Source of the DNA: Candidatus Gastranaerophilales bacterium | GTDB lineage: Bacteria; Cyanobacteriota; Vampirovibrionia; Gastranaerophilales; CAJFVJ01 | Assembly: GCA_944323485.1 (NCBI GenBank) | Contig: CALUSR010000003.1 | Location: forward strand, 124,001-188,000 | Direction of reading: 5' to 3' | DNA length: 64,000 nucleotides | Part shown: positions 19,439 through 28,573 of the stretch, piece by piece | How the letters are laid out: each line of letters starts with the position of its first letter | Position numbering within the stretch: position 1 is the stretch's first letter | Notes under the pieces: generated by a model | Told to the model about the DNA's origin: nothing | What the model saw: only the letters and a program-made list of their open reading frames with translations | Databases searched by the model: none | Made by a program: the position numbers and the translations under genes

Positions 19439-21322
19439 TTGGGCGAGTCATATATTCCTCTTTATCGTAAATACAGACCTCAAACTTTTGCTGACCTCAT
19501 CGGTCAGGAAGCATTGGTCAAAACACTTTCTAATGCCATAAAACTCGATAAAGTTGCACACGCCTATCTGTTCACAGGTCCAAGAGGAACAGGGAAAACT
19601 TCATCGGCAAGAATATTTGCAAAATCATTGAATTGCATTAACGGTCCGACTACGGAACCTTGCGGAAAATGTCCTAATTGTCTAGATATGATGAACGGCA
19701 GCTCGCTTGATGTCATCGAACTTGATGCGGCAAGCAATAACAGCGTAGAGGATGCGAGAAATCTTCTTGAGAAGACCCAGTTTGTTCCAATTTCCGGAAA
19801 CTACAAAATTTATATTATCGACGAAGTTCATATGCTCTCAACAGCAGCATTTAATGCATTACTGAAAACGCTCGAAGAACCTCCTAAAAAACTGATATTT
19901 ATACTCGCAACAACAGAACCTCATAAAGTTCTTGAAACAATTATCAGCCGCTGTCAGAGGTTTGATTTCAGAAGAATAAAAAGCGAAGATATCTTCAAAA
20001 GACTCAAACATATCTCTGAACTCGAAAAAATTAATATAACCGATGAAGCTATCAGGCTTATTGCAAGAAAATCTTTCGGAGGAATGAGAGATGCTCTTGC
20101 CATGCTTGACCAGGCAAGCGTTCTTGCATTAGACGGCAAAACCATAGATGTCCCTGACGTTTTGAGTATTATCGGCTCTCTGAGTGAAGATTCGCTATTT
20201 GAAATAGTCGACACTCTGGCGCATAAAAAACCTGAAAAACTCCTCGAAATTCTCAATAAAATTTTGCAGTCAGGCAATGAACCTTCGATGATTCTCAAAG
20301 AACTGACTTTGTATTTCAGAAATCTCTTATTGATAAAATCCTGCAACCTATCTGATAACAAAGATGAACTTCTCGAAGTGTCAAATGAATATATTCCAAA
20401 ACTCAAAGAGCAGGCAGAGTTATTTGAAGTTGTCGAAATAGCACAAATTATAGAAAAACTCTCTGAGTATAACAATAATCTTAAAAACAGCACAAACCAG
20501 CTGCTATGGTTAGAAGTTATGCTGATAAACATCCTCTACAGACAGGATATCAACACAATTAAAAATCTTGAAAAAAGAATAGAAAAACTCGAAGAAAAAC
20601 TAACAAATCCTCAAAGTATTACTCTTACAAAACATCAAGAGCGGCAACAGACACCTGAGGAAGAATTCAAGTCTGATATAACACCGGCACAGCCGCCGAA
20701 AATGGTACACTCAAAGGAAGAAACTCCCGGTCAAAAAATAACTCAGGAATATCATCAGGAACCGCCTGCAGCTGAAGATAAACTCGAAAAGCAGCTAAAT
20801 TCAGCGCACACTGAAATCTCCGGTGATTTGAAAGAGAGATGGAAAACAATCCTCACGAACATCGAAAGCGTGCCATCACGCATGCTTTTCTGTAATCTTT
20901 CAAAACCGGTTGAAATAAACGAAGACAGAATTGTCATAACATTCAAAGTCGAATCATTCATCAAACAGGCAAAAGAAACAAACAAAATTGCTCCGCTTGA
21001 GAAAGCCGCCCAGAAAATGTTCGGAAAAGTTCCTCAAATTATTCTTCGCACTCCACTGGAAAGCGATAATAAAATAGAAGAATCAACGAAAGAAATCGCA
21101 AAAGAACTGGCTTCCTCTGAAAAAAAAACCGAACATTCAATCCAGATAGAACATAATCTTGATGAAAATCTGGAAAAATCACAGCAGGAAGTACTCAAAG
21201 AAACAACCCAGCCCCAAGCTGCTCAAAAAAAAGTGAAAGACCTTGCACATGCCTCAAGTTTATTCCTCGAAGAAGAGGCAAAATACGTGGTAGATTTGTT
21301 CCAGGGTAAAATAATAAATTAA
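19439..21322 (+). CDS. dnaX: DNA polymerase III subunits gamma and tau
   Basis: DnaX is the clamp-loader ATPase. Using the TTG at 19439 (GGAG 9 nt upstream) gives 627 residues beginning MGESYIPLYRKYRPQTF, the usual family start; the frame also opens at a TTG at 19424. Walker A GPRGTGKT is at residues 47-54. The zinc cysteines are C66, C75, C78 and C81. The DEVHMLS Walker B region and sensor residues follow. The C-terminal third is a Glu/Lys/Gln-rich linker and a tau domain. An A9 run at 21120-21128 is a possible slippage site (see findings). Confidence 0.95.
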   Translation: MGESYIPLYRKYRPQTFADLIGQEALVKTLSNAIKLDKVAHAYLFTGPRGTGKTSSARIFAKSLNCINGPTTEPCGKCPNCLDMMNGSSLDVIELDAASNNSVEDARNLLEKTQFVPISGNYKIYIIDEVHMLSTAAFNALLKTLEEPPKKLIFILATTEPHKVLETIISRCQRFDFRRIKSEDIFKRLKHISELEKINITDEAIRLIARKSFGGMRDALAMLDQASVLALDGKTIDVPDVLSIIGSLSEDSLFEIVDTLAHKKPEKLLEILNKILQSGNEPSMILKELTLYFRNLLLIKSCNLSDNKDELLEVSNEYIPKLKEQAELFEVVEIAQIIEKLSEYNNNLKNSTNQLLWLEVMLINILYRQDINTIKNLEKRIEKLEEKLTNPQSITLTKHQERQQTPEEEFKSDITPAQPPKMVHSKEETPGQKITQEYHQEPPAAEDKLEKQLNSAHTEISGDLKERWKTILTNIESVPSRMLFCNLSKPVEINEDRIVITFKVESFIKQAKETNKIAPLEKAAQKMFGKVPQIILRTPLESDNKIEESTKEIAKELASSEKKTEHSIQIEHNLDENLEKSQQEVLKETTQPQAAQKKVKDLAHASSLFLEEEAKYVVDLFQGKIIN

Positions 21323-21413
21323 AAAATTTTTTGTAAATATTTATTAAAATAAGAAAATTTTTGACCTTCAGGATATTTCTTATATTCAAAATAAGTCCAA
21401 GAAGGGAAAGATT

Positions 21414-21716
21414 ATGTTATCATCAATTAATTTTCAAGGAAATTACAACATCGACCCGTCTAAAGCAAGTCCACTCTGCAAGGTTGTAGCAGCCGTTGAC
21501 ATCAGCAAGTTTGCAAAAGAATTCGACGGAGAAATGACTTTCAACCCAGAAGCCCATGATGCTTTTGATGCCGTTCAACAGCCATATACCTTAGCTATAG
21601 ATGAAGATAAAATTTCAAAAGAAAAGTTTAATGCGCTTCTTGATGAGCTTGATGCTCTCGATGTAAAATTTACCAAAGAAAAAGACTCTGACTCAAAGCT
21701 GGATATACAGGGATGA
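21414..21716 (+). CDS. Small hypothetical protein with INFQG motif
   Basis: A 100-residue acidic protein beginning MLSSINFQGNYNIDPSKASP. The INFQG motif at residues 5-9 fits the [VI][SN]F[KRQ]G pattern. A compact fold seems likely (VVAAVDISKFAKEFDGEMTF), and it ends with DSKLDIQG. AAGGG lies 7 nt before the ATG. It sits between dnaX and a P-loop kinase gene. Function unknown. Confidence 0.7.
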   Translation: MLSSINFQGNYNIDPSKASPLCKVVAAVDISKFAKEFDGEMTFNPEAHDAFDAVQQPYTLAIDEDKISKEKFNALLDELDALDVKFTKEKDSDSKLDIQG

Positions 21717-21822
21717 ATGTAACAAAATATTTCAATAAACTTTTTTTCACAAAAAAACTCTTATCATCAATCCGTTTTAGCTATAAAATAAATACACGGT
21801 TTTTTCGTGAAAGGGTATTGTA

Positions 21823-22668
21823 ATGACTTTAGCAAATCAAGATAACAGTTTGATTATAGAAAGCCTTATGAAAATCATCGAGAGATATTCCTCTGATGAA
21901 ACAAATGTAATAAAAAGCATAAAACCGGATTTTATTAATAAAATAGAAAAATTATTGACTCAAAAAAATATCACACTGGCTATCTCAGGAGAATCGGCAT
22001 CCGGGAAGTCAACATTTGTTGAAAGTATACAGGATTATATCTCATTCCTGCAGGAATTCAGCGAAGATAACATCCTCACCATTATCTCAGGTGATAACTA
22101 CTTCAACGATATATCAAAAGAAATTAAACAATACGGAAGTTTTAACGCTCTCATCGACTCAGGTTATAACCCTGATGCCCCTGAGAGCTTTCAATTAGAT
22201 TTAATGAGAGAAGATATCGCAAATTTGAAAAATGGTATAGACATTAAAATTCCGCAGTATAAAGTCAACGGAACAGGAATCAGTGTGCCCAAAGCAATAG
22301 AGAAGAAATCTTCAGATATAAACATCGTTGAAGGAATCTGCGTGTTATATGACAAAGTCCATGACCTCTTCGACATCAAAATCTATATCGATGTAGATGA
22401 AAATATAAGAAAAGAAAGATACCTCTCAAGAGCAAAACAACGCAATCAGAGTTTGGAAGAAGTCAAAGAGCAGTGGGAAATCGTAAACAAATCGGCAATC
22501 AAATACATCAGACCGACAAAAAAACATGCTGATATTGTTATCAATGGAAGTATCGATATCAAACAACTCAAAAATTTCGCTTCTGATTTACTATCAACAG
22601 TTGCTTCTTTCAAACGTCAGAAATCTTCAGAGATTTTCAACAGAGAATTTGCTCTAAAAAATGACTAA
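21823..22668 (+). CDS. Uridine-kinase-like P-loop kinase
   Basis: The 281-residue protein belongs to the uridine kinase/phosphoribulokinase P-loop group. Walker A is GESASGKS at residues 56-63 (LAISGESASGKSTFVESI). A nucleoside-binding region follows (GDNYFNDISKEIKQYGSFNA), then the lid-type arginines in RKERYLSRAKQRNQSLEEV. An N-terminal extension of about 50 residues precedes the P-loop, which ordinary Udk lacks. The real substrate may therefore differ from uridine. Confidence 0.8.
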   Translation: MTLANQDNSLIIESLMKIIERYSSDETNVIKSIKPDFINKIEKLLTQKNITLAISGESASGKSTFVESIQDYISFLQEFSEDNILTIISGDNYFNDISKEIKQYGSFNALIDSGYNPDAPESFQLDLMREDIANLKNGIDIKIPQYKVNGTGISVPKAIEKKSSDINIVEGICVLYDKVHDLFDIKIYIDVDENIRKERYLSRAKQRNQSLEEVKEQWEIVNKSAIKYIRPTKKHADIVINGSIDIKQLKNFASDLLSTVASFKRQKSSEIFNREFALKND

Positions 22669-22683
22669 AATTCATTATTTATA

Positions 22684-22721
22684 AAAAAAGGAACCTGTCG
22701 AAAAATACAGGTTCCTTTTTT
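22684..22721. terminator. Bidirectional intrinsic terminator
   Basis: A perfect 15-bp stem (22684-22698 with 22707-22721; core GGAACCTGT / ACAGGTTCC) encloses an 8-nt loop. It is flanked by A and T tracts and serves the kinase gene on + and the AsmA-like gene on -. Confidence 0.92.
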
Positions 22722-22735
22722 ATTTGTTCTTATGA

Positions 22736-25700
22736 CTAAAAATCAAGCAAAATCTGTTTTGTTCCCTTTATCAGATTTTCAATTTTTTCAGCCTTATCAG
22801 CGGCAGAATTTGACTTTGTTTGTGCTGACTGTTGAGTTTGATCTGCTGATGGAACGGTTTGCGTGGTATCAACAGAAGAATCTGTCTGGGTTCCTGTTTG
22901 ATTTGTCTGTGATTGAGAAGAACTATCAGAATCAGACTGTGTTGTATCCGAAGACGAAGTTTGCTGCACCTCATCTTTTATCCACTTAAACATCTTAACA
23001 GAAGCAGGTTTAAAGACATTTCCATTTATTTTTACAAGAAACATTCCGGCGCCATCACTGTTGTCATTTAACTTTGGAACCTGAGCTCTGTCTGATTTTC
23101 CTTCTGTTGTCTGAAAACCGGTAAGAGGTATATTCAACAACTCGGTAAGCGGAGTCAGCTTGCTGACAACCTTATCAAACGCCGCCTGAGAAAGAGGCCC
23201 TAACGCATCAACCATATCTTGAGACAAACGCCCGATAACCTGCAGATTACCGTTAAATGTTATGTCATTCAGATTGCCTTTCATATAAATACTCATCTTT
23301 GGTCCCTGAGTTTTTAAAGAATTGATATTGATATTCCCGCCTTTGGAAAAAGTCAGAGTACCATAGGCTTTATTGAATTTACCGGTCTGATTAAGAGTAG
23401 AAAGATTGATAACTTTATTTATCGCTGCTGATACAGCATTATTTGAAAGAATATTTGAAGCCTTCAAATAAAAATCCAAACGTCCGAGATTTCCCATCTC
23501 ACCATCAGAAATGGTTATGTTTACGGTTCCGTTCAGTGTTTTCGTAATTTCCTCAGGTGTTATTCCGCTAAACTTCAAATTAGCATCCGCAGAGGCATTT
23601 CCTGAAATTGTCTTTGAAGGCATACCAAGAAATTTCACTGCAAAAGTATCAGAGTTAATATCACTACCATGTACTGACATATCAACAGCACCGTTCATAA
23701 GGTTGTAAACAACTTTACCGCTTGCAGTACCTCCCATTGTTGATGTTTTCAACGAAGATAATATAGCATTATATTTCTTATCCAGACTAAAATTTGATGT
23801 AAGATTGTTAAACTCTGTTTTGTTCAACATCAACCTTGACACCTTCAACGAACCTGTTTTAATGAGAACAGGAGAGTCTCCGGTTGAAGCTGATTTTGAA
23901 GAAGCTGATGATGCCACGGTGTTTGCTGCTGGAGAAGCGGGAACAGATGCAAAAATGGAACCTACTTCATCTATATTCAAGAAAGATGAAACAACAGCAA
24001 CATTTGATATGGTGTAAGGCATCGAGAATTTTGAAGGTCCCTGAGCATTGATGGACAGACTGCTTGATTTAGCTTTCAAATCAGGAATTTTGACCGATAA
24101 CAAATTATTTTCAATCTTTATATCTATAACCCCGGCACTAACACCCATATCAGGAAGAACAAGGTTCTGAACTTTCAGATATCCCTTCATCTGGGGATTT
24201 GTTAACACTCCATTGAGAAGTAAATCACCTGCAAGAAAAGAAGAGTTAGAAATTCCGACAGGAAGATTTACCTTTATCGGAGAAACCGTATGAACTCGAA
24301 CATTCGCAAGCGACGGTTGTTTTTGATTCAAAGCATTTATCTTGCCAGATACATCAAGGAGTTTCTTCGAATTTGTTGTATAAAGTCCTGTGTTTACTAT
24401 TTCAAAAGAATTATTTTCCAAAACACCATCCAATACAATATTTGTGTTTTGGTCAAATCCTGTCAGCAGCAAATAATTTGATGAACTGTTCGAAACAACG
24501 GCTTTTGTGCTTATTTTTTCAGGAGTACCGCTTATTTCAAAAGTTACGGGAACAGAACCTTTTGCAAGTCCCTGCATTCCTGCCAATTTTGCCATATCTT
24601 TTTCATTGAGCTTCCCTTTAGCAAGCAGATTAAATTTTATATCATCATCAAAATCAACATTACCGTTAATATTGAAAGATGAACTCGGAGAATTCAAGAA
24701 TAAAGAAGGAATATCAACTTTCAATTTGCCATCAAGCAGTGAAACAAGCCCGTTGTTTACAGTCAAAGGAACAGGCAGATCCTGATGTTTTATATTAAAA
24801 GAACTCAAACGAATCTCAACCTTAGGCTGAATAGTTTCAAGCTTGCCTGCAAGAATAGCCTTAGCTGAAATAACCCCGCTCAGGCTCTTTACTTTATCAA
24901 TTTGTTTCTTTGTTTCTGTATCAATATTTTTTGACTCTTTCAATGACTCGAACAAAGAATGTAAATTCAACGATGGAACCATCGCTGTGATATTTGCAAT
25001 CATTTTATTGTCTATATTTCCGGAAACAACAAGAGGAGATTTGTCTATATTTGCTTTAATATTATCAATTACCACACCGTTGCTGTTCAAAGCTATTCGA
25101 CCATTAAGATTATTCAAAGAAGGTTTGAATCCTTTATAACCGACAGAAATACGATTAAGGTTTATATATCCGGAACAATCAAGTTTATCAGCAGAACTTT
25201 TAACCTTTGCATCAACCAAAAAAGAACCGCCGACCAAAACATCTCTGATATTAACACCTGGAATAATTGTTTCTATAGCCGCTACAAAATTCCTTAGATC
25301 AACCATGCTTATTTCGCTTGTTTTTACGGCAATATCAGTATTTACTTTTTTCTTGAAATCAGCTTTACCGTTAACTTTTATAACAGAGGCCCTGCTTACG
25401 TATAATTCTGAGTTTATCCCGAGATTATGCCCCTTAAATACAATATCTATACCACTTTCAGGGAGTTGATAATCATTTATTTTTGCACTCAACTTCGTAA
25501 CTTTAAAGTTTCCGTTTATATTATTAAGACTTTTTATATTAAGTTTTGTATCCAACTCGGCACGAAGATTGTTCTTGGCTATTTCAATAACAGGATTCAT
25601 CTCTTGTTTTGAATTATCCTCAGAAACAGCAGCCTCACCGCCTTCCATATCTTTCATAACAGAAGCAAGATTAACTTTTATATCTGCCTTGTAGTTAAAA

Positions 25701-26356
25701 TGCTCATTACCGTTAATAAGAAACTTACCGTCAACTTTGGCAGACACATCTTTTTTTAAATCAAAATTATCAATGAGAATGTTATCACCCTGTGCTACAA
25801 TTTCAAGCAAAAACGGGTCAAACGCATCAATAAATACAAATTTATAATCAGTTATTTTTACATCATGCAAAATAATATTAAACATATCAGATGAACTCTT
25901 AGGAGCTGATGCAGCGCTTCGATTTTCATCTGATGGCATCAGCTTTTGAAGACCGACAAATTCTCCATCTACCGTTCTTGCCAGATTTATACGGAGTTTT
26001 GAAGCATCAAGAGAAGATATTTTAACCGTCTTAAACAACAATGGCAGGATATCCATTCTGACATTCAATTTTTCCGATGAAAAAAGAGAATCCGCATTTA
26101 CATAGTCAACAACAGGCTCTTCCAGCTTAACATTTACACTGAGAGGAAACTCAAGACTTATGTTCATTTTTTTATAACCGAGCTCTAATCCTGTTGCCTT
26201 TGTAAACTCTGAATTTACGGATTTCTTAAACCCTTCTGAACCGACATAGATATTCAATGCCTGAAAAAATACAAAAAATACTACAATAATCCCGATAACA
26301 GAACCTGTTATCAACTTACCTTTTGCAGACTTGAAGAAATTTATTACTTTATTCAT
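22736..26356 (-). CDS. Large AsmA/TamB-like envelope protein
   Basis: A 1206-residue protein with an N-terminal signal anchor (about residues 15-33, SGSVIGIIVVFFVFFQAL without the first residue's context) followed by a long beta-rich periplasmic part. The early LKLE-type region and the GLELGYKKMNISLEFPLSVN block resemble the AsmA N-terminus. The C-terminal half carries AsmA-type strands such as GTVNITISDGEMGNLGRLDF. The last 75 or so residues form a Ser/Thr/Gln/Asp-rich low-complexity segment (about 1132-1186) and a short helical tail. AsmA-family proteins are thought to form bridges for lipid movement between membranes. It stands alone between terminators, upstream of no obvious partner. Confidence 0.8.
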   Translation of the reverse strand: MNKVINFFKSAKGKLITGSVIGIIVVFFVFFQALNIYVGSEGFKKSVNSEFTKATGLELGYKKMNISLEFPLSVNVKLEEPVVDYVNADSLFSSEKLNVRMDILPLLFKTVKISSLDASKLRINLARTVDGEFVGLQKLMPSDENRSAASAPKSSSDMFNIILHDVKITDYKFVFIDAFDPFLLEIVAQGDNILIDNFDLKKDVSAKVDGKFLINGNEHFNYKADIKVNLASVMKDMEGGEAAVSEDNSKQEMNPVIEIAKNNLRAELDTKLNIKSLNNINGNFKVTKLSAKINDYQLPESGIDIVFKGHNLGINSELYVSRASVIKVNGKADFKKKVNTDIAVKTSEISMVDLRNFVAAIETIIPGVNIRDVLVGGSFLVDAKVKSSADKLDCSGYINLNRISVGYKGFKPSLNNLNGRIALNSNGVVIDNIKANIDKSPLVVSGNIDNKMIANITAMVPSLNLHSLFESLKESKNIDTETKKQIDKVKSLSGVISAKAILAGKLETIQPKVEIRLSSFNIKHQDLPVPLTVNNGLVSLLDGKLKVDIPSLFLNSPSSSFNINGNVDFDDDIKFNLLAKGKLNEKDMAKLAGMQGLAKGSVPVTFEISGTPEKISTKAVVSNSSSNYLLLTGFDQNTNIVLDGVLENNSFEIVNTGLYTTNSKKLLDVSGKINALNQKQPSLANVRVHTVSPIKVNLPVGISNSSFLAGDLLLNGVLTNPQMKGYLKVQNLVLPDMGVSAGVIDIKIENNLLSVKIPDLKAKSSSLSINAQGPSKFSMPYTISNVAVVSSFLNIDEVGSIFASVPASPAANTVASSASSKSASTGDSPVLIKTGSLKVSRLMLNKTEFNNLTSNFSLDKKYNAILSSLKTSTMGGTASGKVVYNLMNGAVDMSVHGSDINSDTFAVKFLGMPSKTISGNASADANLKFSGITPEEITKTLNGTVNITISDGEMGNLGRLDFYLKASNILSNNAVSAAINKVINLSTLNQTGKFNKAYGTLTFSKGGNININSLKTQGPKMSIYMKGNLNDITFNGNLQVIGRLSQDMVDALGPLSQAAFDKVVSKLTPLTELLNIPLTGFQTTEGKSDRAQVPKLNDNSDGAGMFLVKINGNVFKPASVKMFKWIKDEVQQTSSSDTTQSDSDSSSQSQTNQTGTQTDSSVDTTQTVPSADQTQQSAQTKSNSAADKAEKIENLIKGTKQILLDF

Positions 26357-26407
26357 ATAACATCCTCACTCCATAAAATCCTTAATAATTATTCTAATAT
26401 AAAACCA

Positions 26408-26947
26408 TTAAAACATAAACCTCGATACACAAATGGCAGCAGTAATTCCTATAATATCAGAAATAATACCGACATGAAGGGCATGCCTGAATTTTGTGAT
26501 ACCTACTGCACCAAAATATACACTCAGAACATAAAATGTTGTTTCAGAACTTCCCAACATAACAGCTGCCATCTTTGCAGCATAAGAATTTCCCCCATGT
26601 TCATGCACAATCTCAGACATAATACCAAGAGCTCCCGAACCTGAAAGAGGACGAACTATCATCAAAGGAAGCATATCAACCGGTATCTTTAAATATTCAA
26701 AAACACTGCCTATAGCTCTCTCAATCAAATCAATTGCGCCTGATGCCCGAAACATACCTATCGCTACAAGAATAGCCACCAGATAAGGAATAATTTTTAC
26801 TCCGACAGAAAAACCGCTACGGGCACCTTCGACAAAAGCTTCATAAATAGCAACTCGCTTAACTGCTCCGAACAGCAAAATAAAAACTACCATAACAGGC
26901 AATATCCACAGAGAAATAACATCAGCAGCATACTTCAAATTATCCAT
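26408..26947 (-). CDS. spmB: Spore maturation protein B homologue
   Basis: The 179-residue membrane protein has the nucleoside-recognition (Gate) fold: about five hydrophobic segments with VKIIPYLVAILVAIGMFRAS and PLMIVRPLSGSGALGIMSEI blocks. I chose the ATG at 26947 because GGGAG lies 6 nt upstream; a frame opening at 27019 overlaps spmA deeply. The start overlaps the spmA stop by 8 bp. SpmA and SpmB are needed for spore core dehydration in Bacillus and Clostridium, but homologues are common in non-sporulating bacteria, and no sporulation genes are seen here. Confidence 0.9.
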   Translation of the reverse strand: MDNLKYAADVISLWILPVMVVFILLFGAVKRVAIYEAFVEGARSGFSVGVKIIPYLVAILVAIGMFRASGAIDLIERAIGSVFEYLKIPVDMLPLMIVRPLSGSGALGIMSEIVHEHGGNSYAAKMAAVMLGSSETTFYVLSVYFGAVGITKFRHALHVGIISDIIGITAAICVSRFMF

Positions 26948-27527
26948 TTTTTCTCCCGAATTTTTCAAAAATTTTCGTAACAACAATCGCAGACCCGAAA
27001 GATATACATGTGGCAACAAGAGTCGGGAAAATTATTTCAGTAGGATTCGTATTTCCTGCTGCAACAAGCACTGCAATTGCAGAAGCAGGAATGAGCTGAA
27101 AGCCGGATGTATTCATCCCCAGAAACATACACATAGAGTTGCTTGCCGTATCTTTTTTATCATTAATCTTCTGCAGCTCCTGCATCGCTTTTATGCCTAT
27201 AGGAGTAGCTGCATTCGTCACACCAAGAGCATTTGCCGAAAAATTCATGGCAATATGCCCTATTGCGGGATTATCCTTTGGTATTTCAGGAAACAAGCAT
27301 CTTGAAACAGGAAGAAAAATTTTTGATATCAAACGGACAAGACCTGATTTCTCGGCTATTTTGACAAGCCCGAGCCAGAAAGCCATCACTCCGATTAAGG
27401 AAATAGACAACTTCACGGCAAATGACGCATTATCAAGCATCGCATTTGTCACCTTCGAAATATTTCCCGTGAATATACTAACAATGATGGAGACAACTAT
27501 CAAAAACAGCCAGATATAACCAATCAT
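26940..27527 (-). CDS. spmA: Spore maturation protein A homologue
   Basis: The 195-residue integral membrane protein has the Gate domain with GHIAMNFSANALGVTNAATP and the MFLGMNTSGFQLIPASAIA block, both characteristic of SpmA. It has several membrane helices, the first at about residues 4-20. It overlaps spmB by 8 bp. It probably acts as a complex with SpmB in the inner membrane; the transported substrate is unknown. Confidence 0.92.
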   Translation of the reverse strand: MIGYIWLFLIVVSIIVSIFTGNISKVTNAMLDNASFAVKLSISLIGVMAFWLGLVKIAEKSGLVRLISKIFLPVSRCLFPEIPKDNPAIGHIAMNFSANALGVTNAATPIGIKAMQELQKINDKKDTASNSMCMFLGMNTSGFQLIPASAIAVLVAAGNTNPTEIIFPTLVATCISFGSAIVVTKIFEKFGRKNG

Positions 27528-27628
27528 AAACTCCTCCCGTCATCTTTTTATTTTAAACCAATACATCAAAAGATAGATATTTATTAACTTTTATCTCTTA
27601 ATATGCTTTAATAAAGATAAAACTATAT

Positions 27629-28573
27629 GTGAACATGTCTATGGGTAAGCAAGGCTCACAGCAAAATAAAAATAATATTTCCCTGACAGGATACAAAAGC
27701 CTTCACATATTAGGGTTGTTGACAAAATCACCTCAAAGTGAAGCTGATTTGAATGAGCATTTTGCAAATAACAAACTCATCGGGAAAAAAGTTTCTGATG
27801 ACAGTATAAGCTTGTATATAAATACCCTCAGAAAAATCGGATGCAAAATACCAAGACCGTCAAAATCAAACAACTACAAATATGAATTGACTTATAATCC
27901 GTTTATATTAACTCTTGATGAAAAAGAAAAACAAACTCTATCAACAGCCATAAAACATCTTGCAAAAATAAATAACTGGGAATTCATATTTGACGTCGAC
28001 AATGTTTTTCTCGAACTGCAAAATCTTATAAATATCAACAAAGATGAAATACTCAGTTCTATATCAAATATAACAAACATAGACAGACAAATTATTCTGA
28101 AACTCAACCTCCACTGCAAAAACAAAAACGTAATAACAATACTCCATAGAACTCTCTCTTCTGATGAAATAAAAAAAATAACTATTCTTGCAGATGAAAT
28201 GTTTCTCGAATCGGGGAAATTGTATGTATGGGGTTATAACTTTAAACAACAGGAGATGCAGTATTTCAGAGTAGATAAAATTTCTGACATAAAAAAAGTG
28301 GGCATCAGCAACAATGAACCAATAATCAAAAAACCAATAGCTGTATATAAACTCAAAGATGAACTGGCAAAAACATTCAAAATTGATGAAAACCAGACTA
28401 TTATCTCCAAAAAATCAAATGAATTGATAATCGAAGAACAAATTATCAACAGATTCAAATTTGTTCAAAAAATTCTTTCCTACGGAGCAAACTGCACTTT
28501 GTTATCACCGCAGAATATCGTAGACGAAATAAAACTTACTCTCGAAACTCTGGAGCAGATATATGAAGAATGA
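27629..28573 (+). CDS. HTH-WYL regulator, first of a tandem pair
   Basis: The 314-residue protein has an N-terminal winged-helix part (GYKSLHILGLLTKSPQSEAD and SISLYINTLRKIGCKIPR) and a WYL-type domain around residues 195-235 (LESGKLYVWGYNFKQQEMQY, then FRVDKISDIKKVG). WYL domains bind nucleic acid or nucleotide ligands. The frame opens with GTG, with ATGs 6 and 12 nt later, and no strong ribosome binding site favours one. Its last 11 bp overlap the second regulator. The pair resembles PafB-PafC of actinobacteria in arrangement. Confidence 0.75.
   Translation: MNMSMGKQGSQQNKNNISLTGYKSLHILGLLTKSPQSEADLNEHFANNKLIGKKVSDDSISLYINTLRKIGCKIPRPSKSNNYKYELTYNPFILTLDEKEKQTLSTAIKHLAKINNWEFIFDVDNVFLELQNLININKDEILSSISNITNIDRQIILKLNLHCKNKNVITILHRTLSSDEIKKITILADEMFLESGKLYVWGYNFKQQEMQYFRVDKISDIKKVGISNNEPIIKKPIAVYKLKDELAKTFKIDENQTIISKKSNELIIEEQIINRFKFVQKILSYGANCTLLSPQNIVDEIKLTLETLEQIYEE

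Noticed and set aside
21779-21822. CACG/CGTG mini-hairpin upstream of the uridine-kinase-like gene
   Set aside because: The stem is only 4 bp and lies right before the ribosome binding site; too weak to call a regulator or terminator.
22732-22989. Open frame on the + strand opposite the AsmA-like gene's end
   Set aside because: It is antisense to the low-complexity Ser/Thr/Gln-rich tail; the frame is open because of base composition and the predicted protein has no motif.
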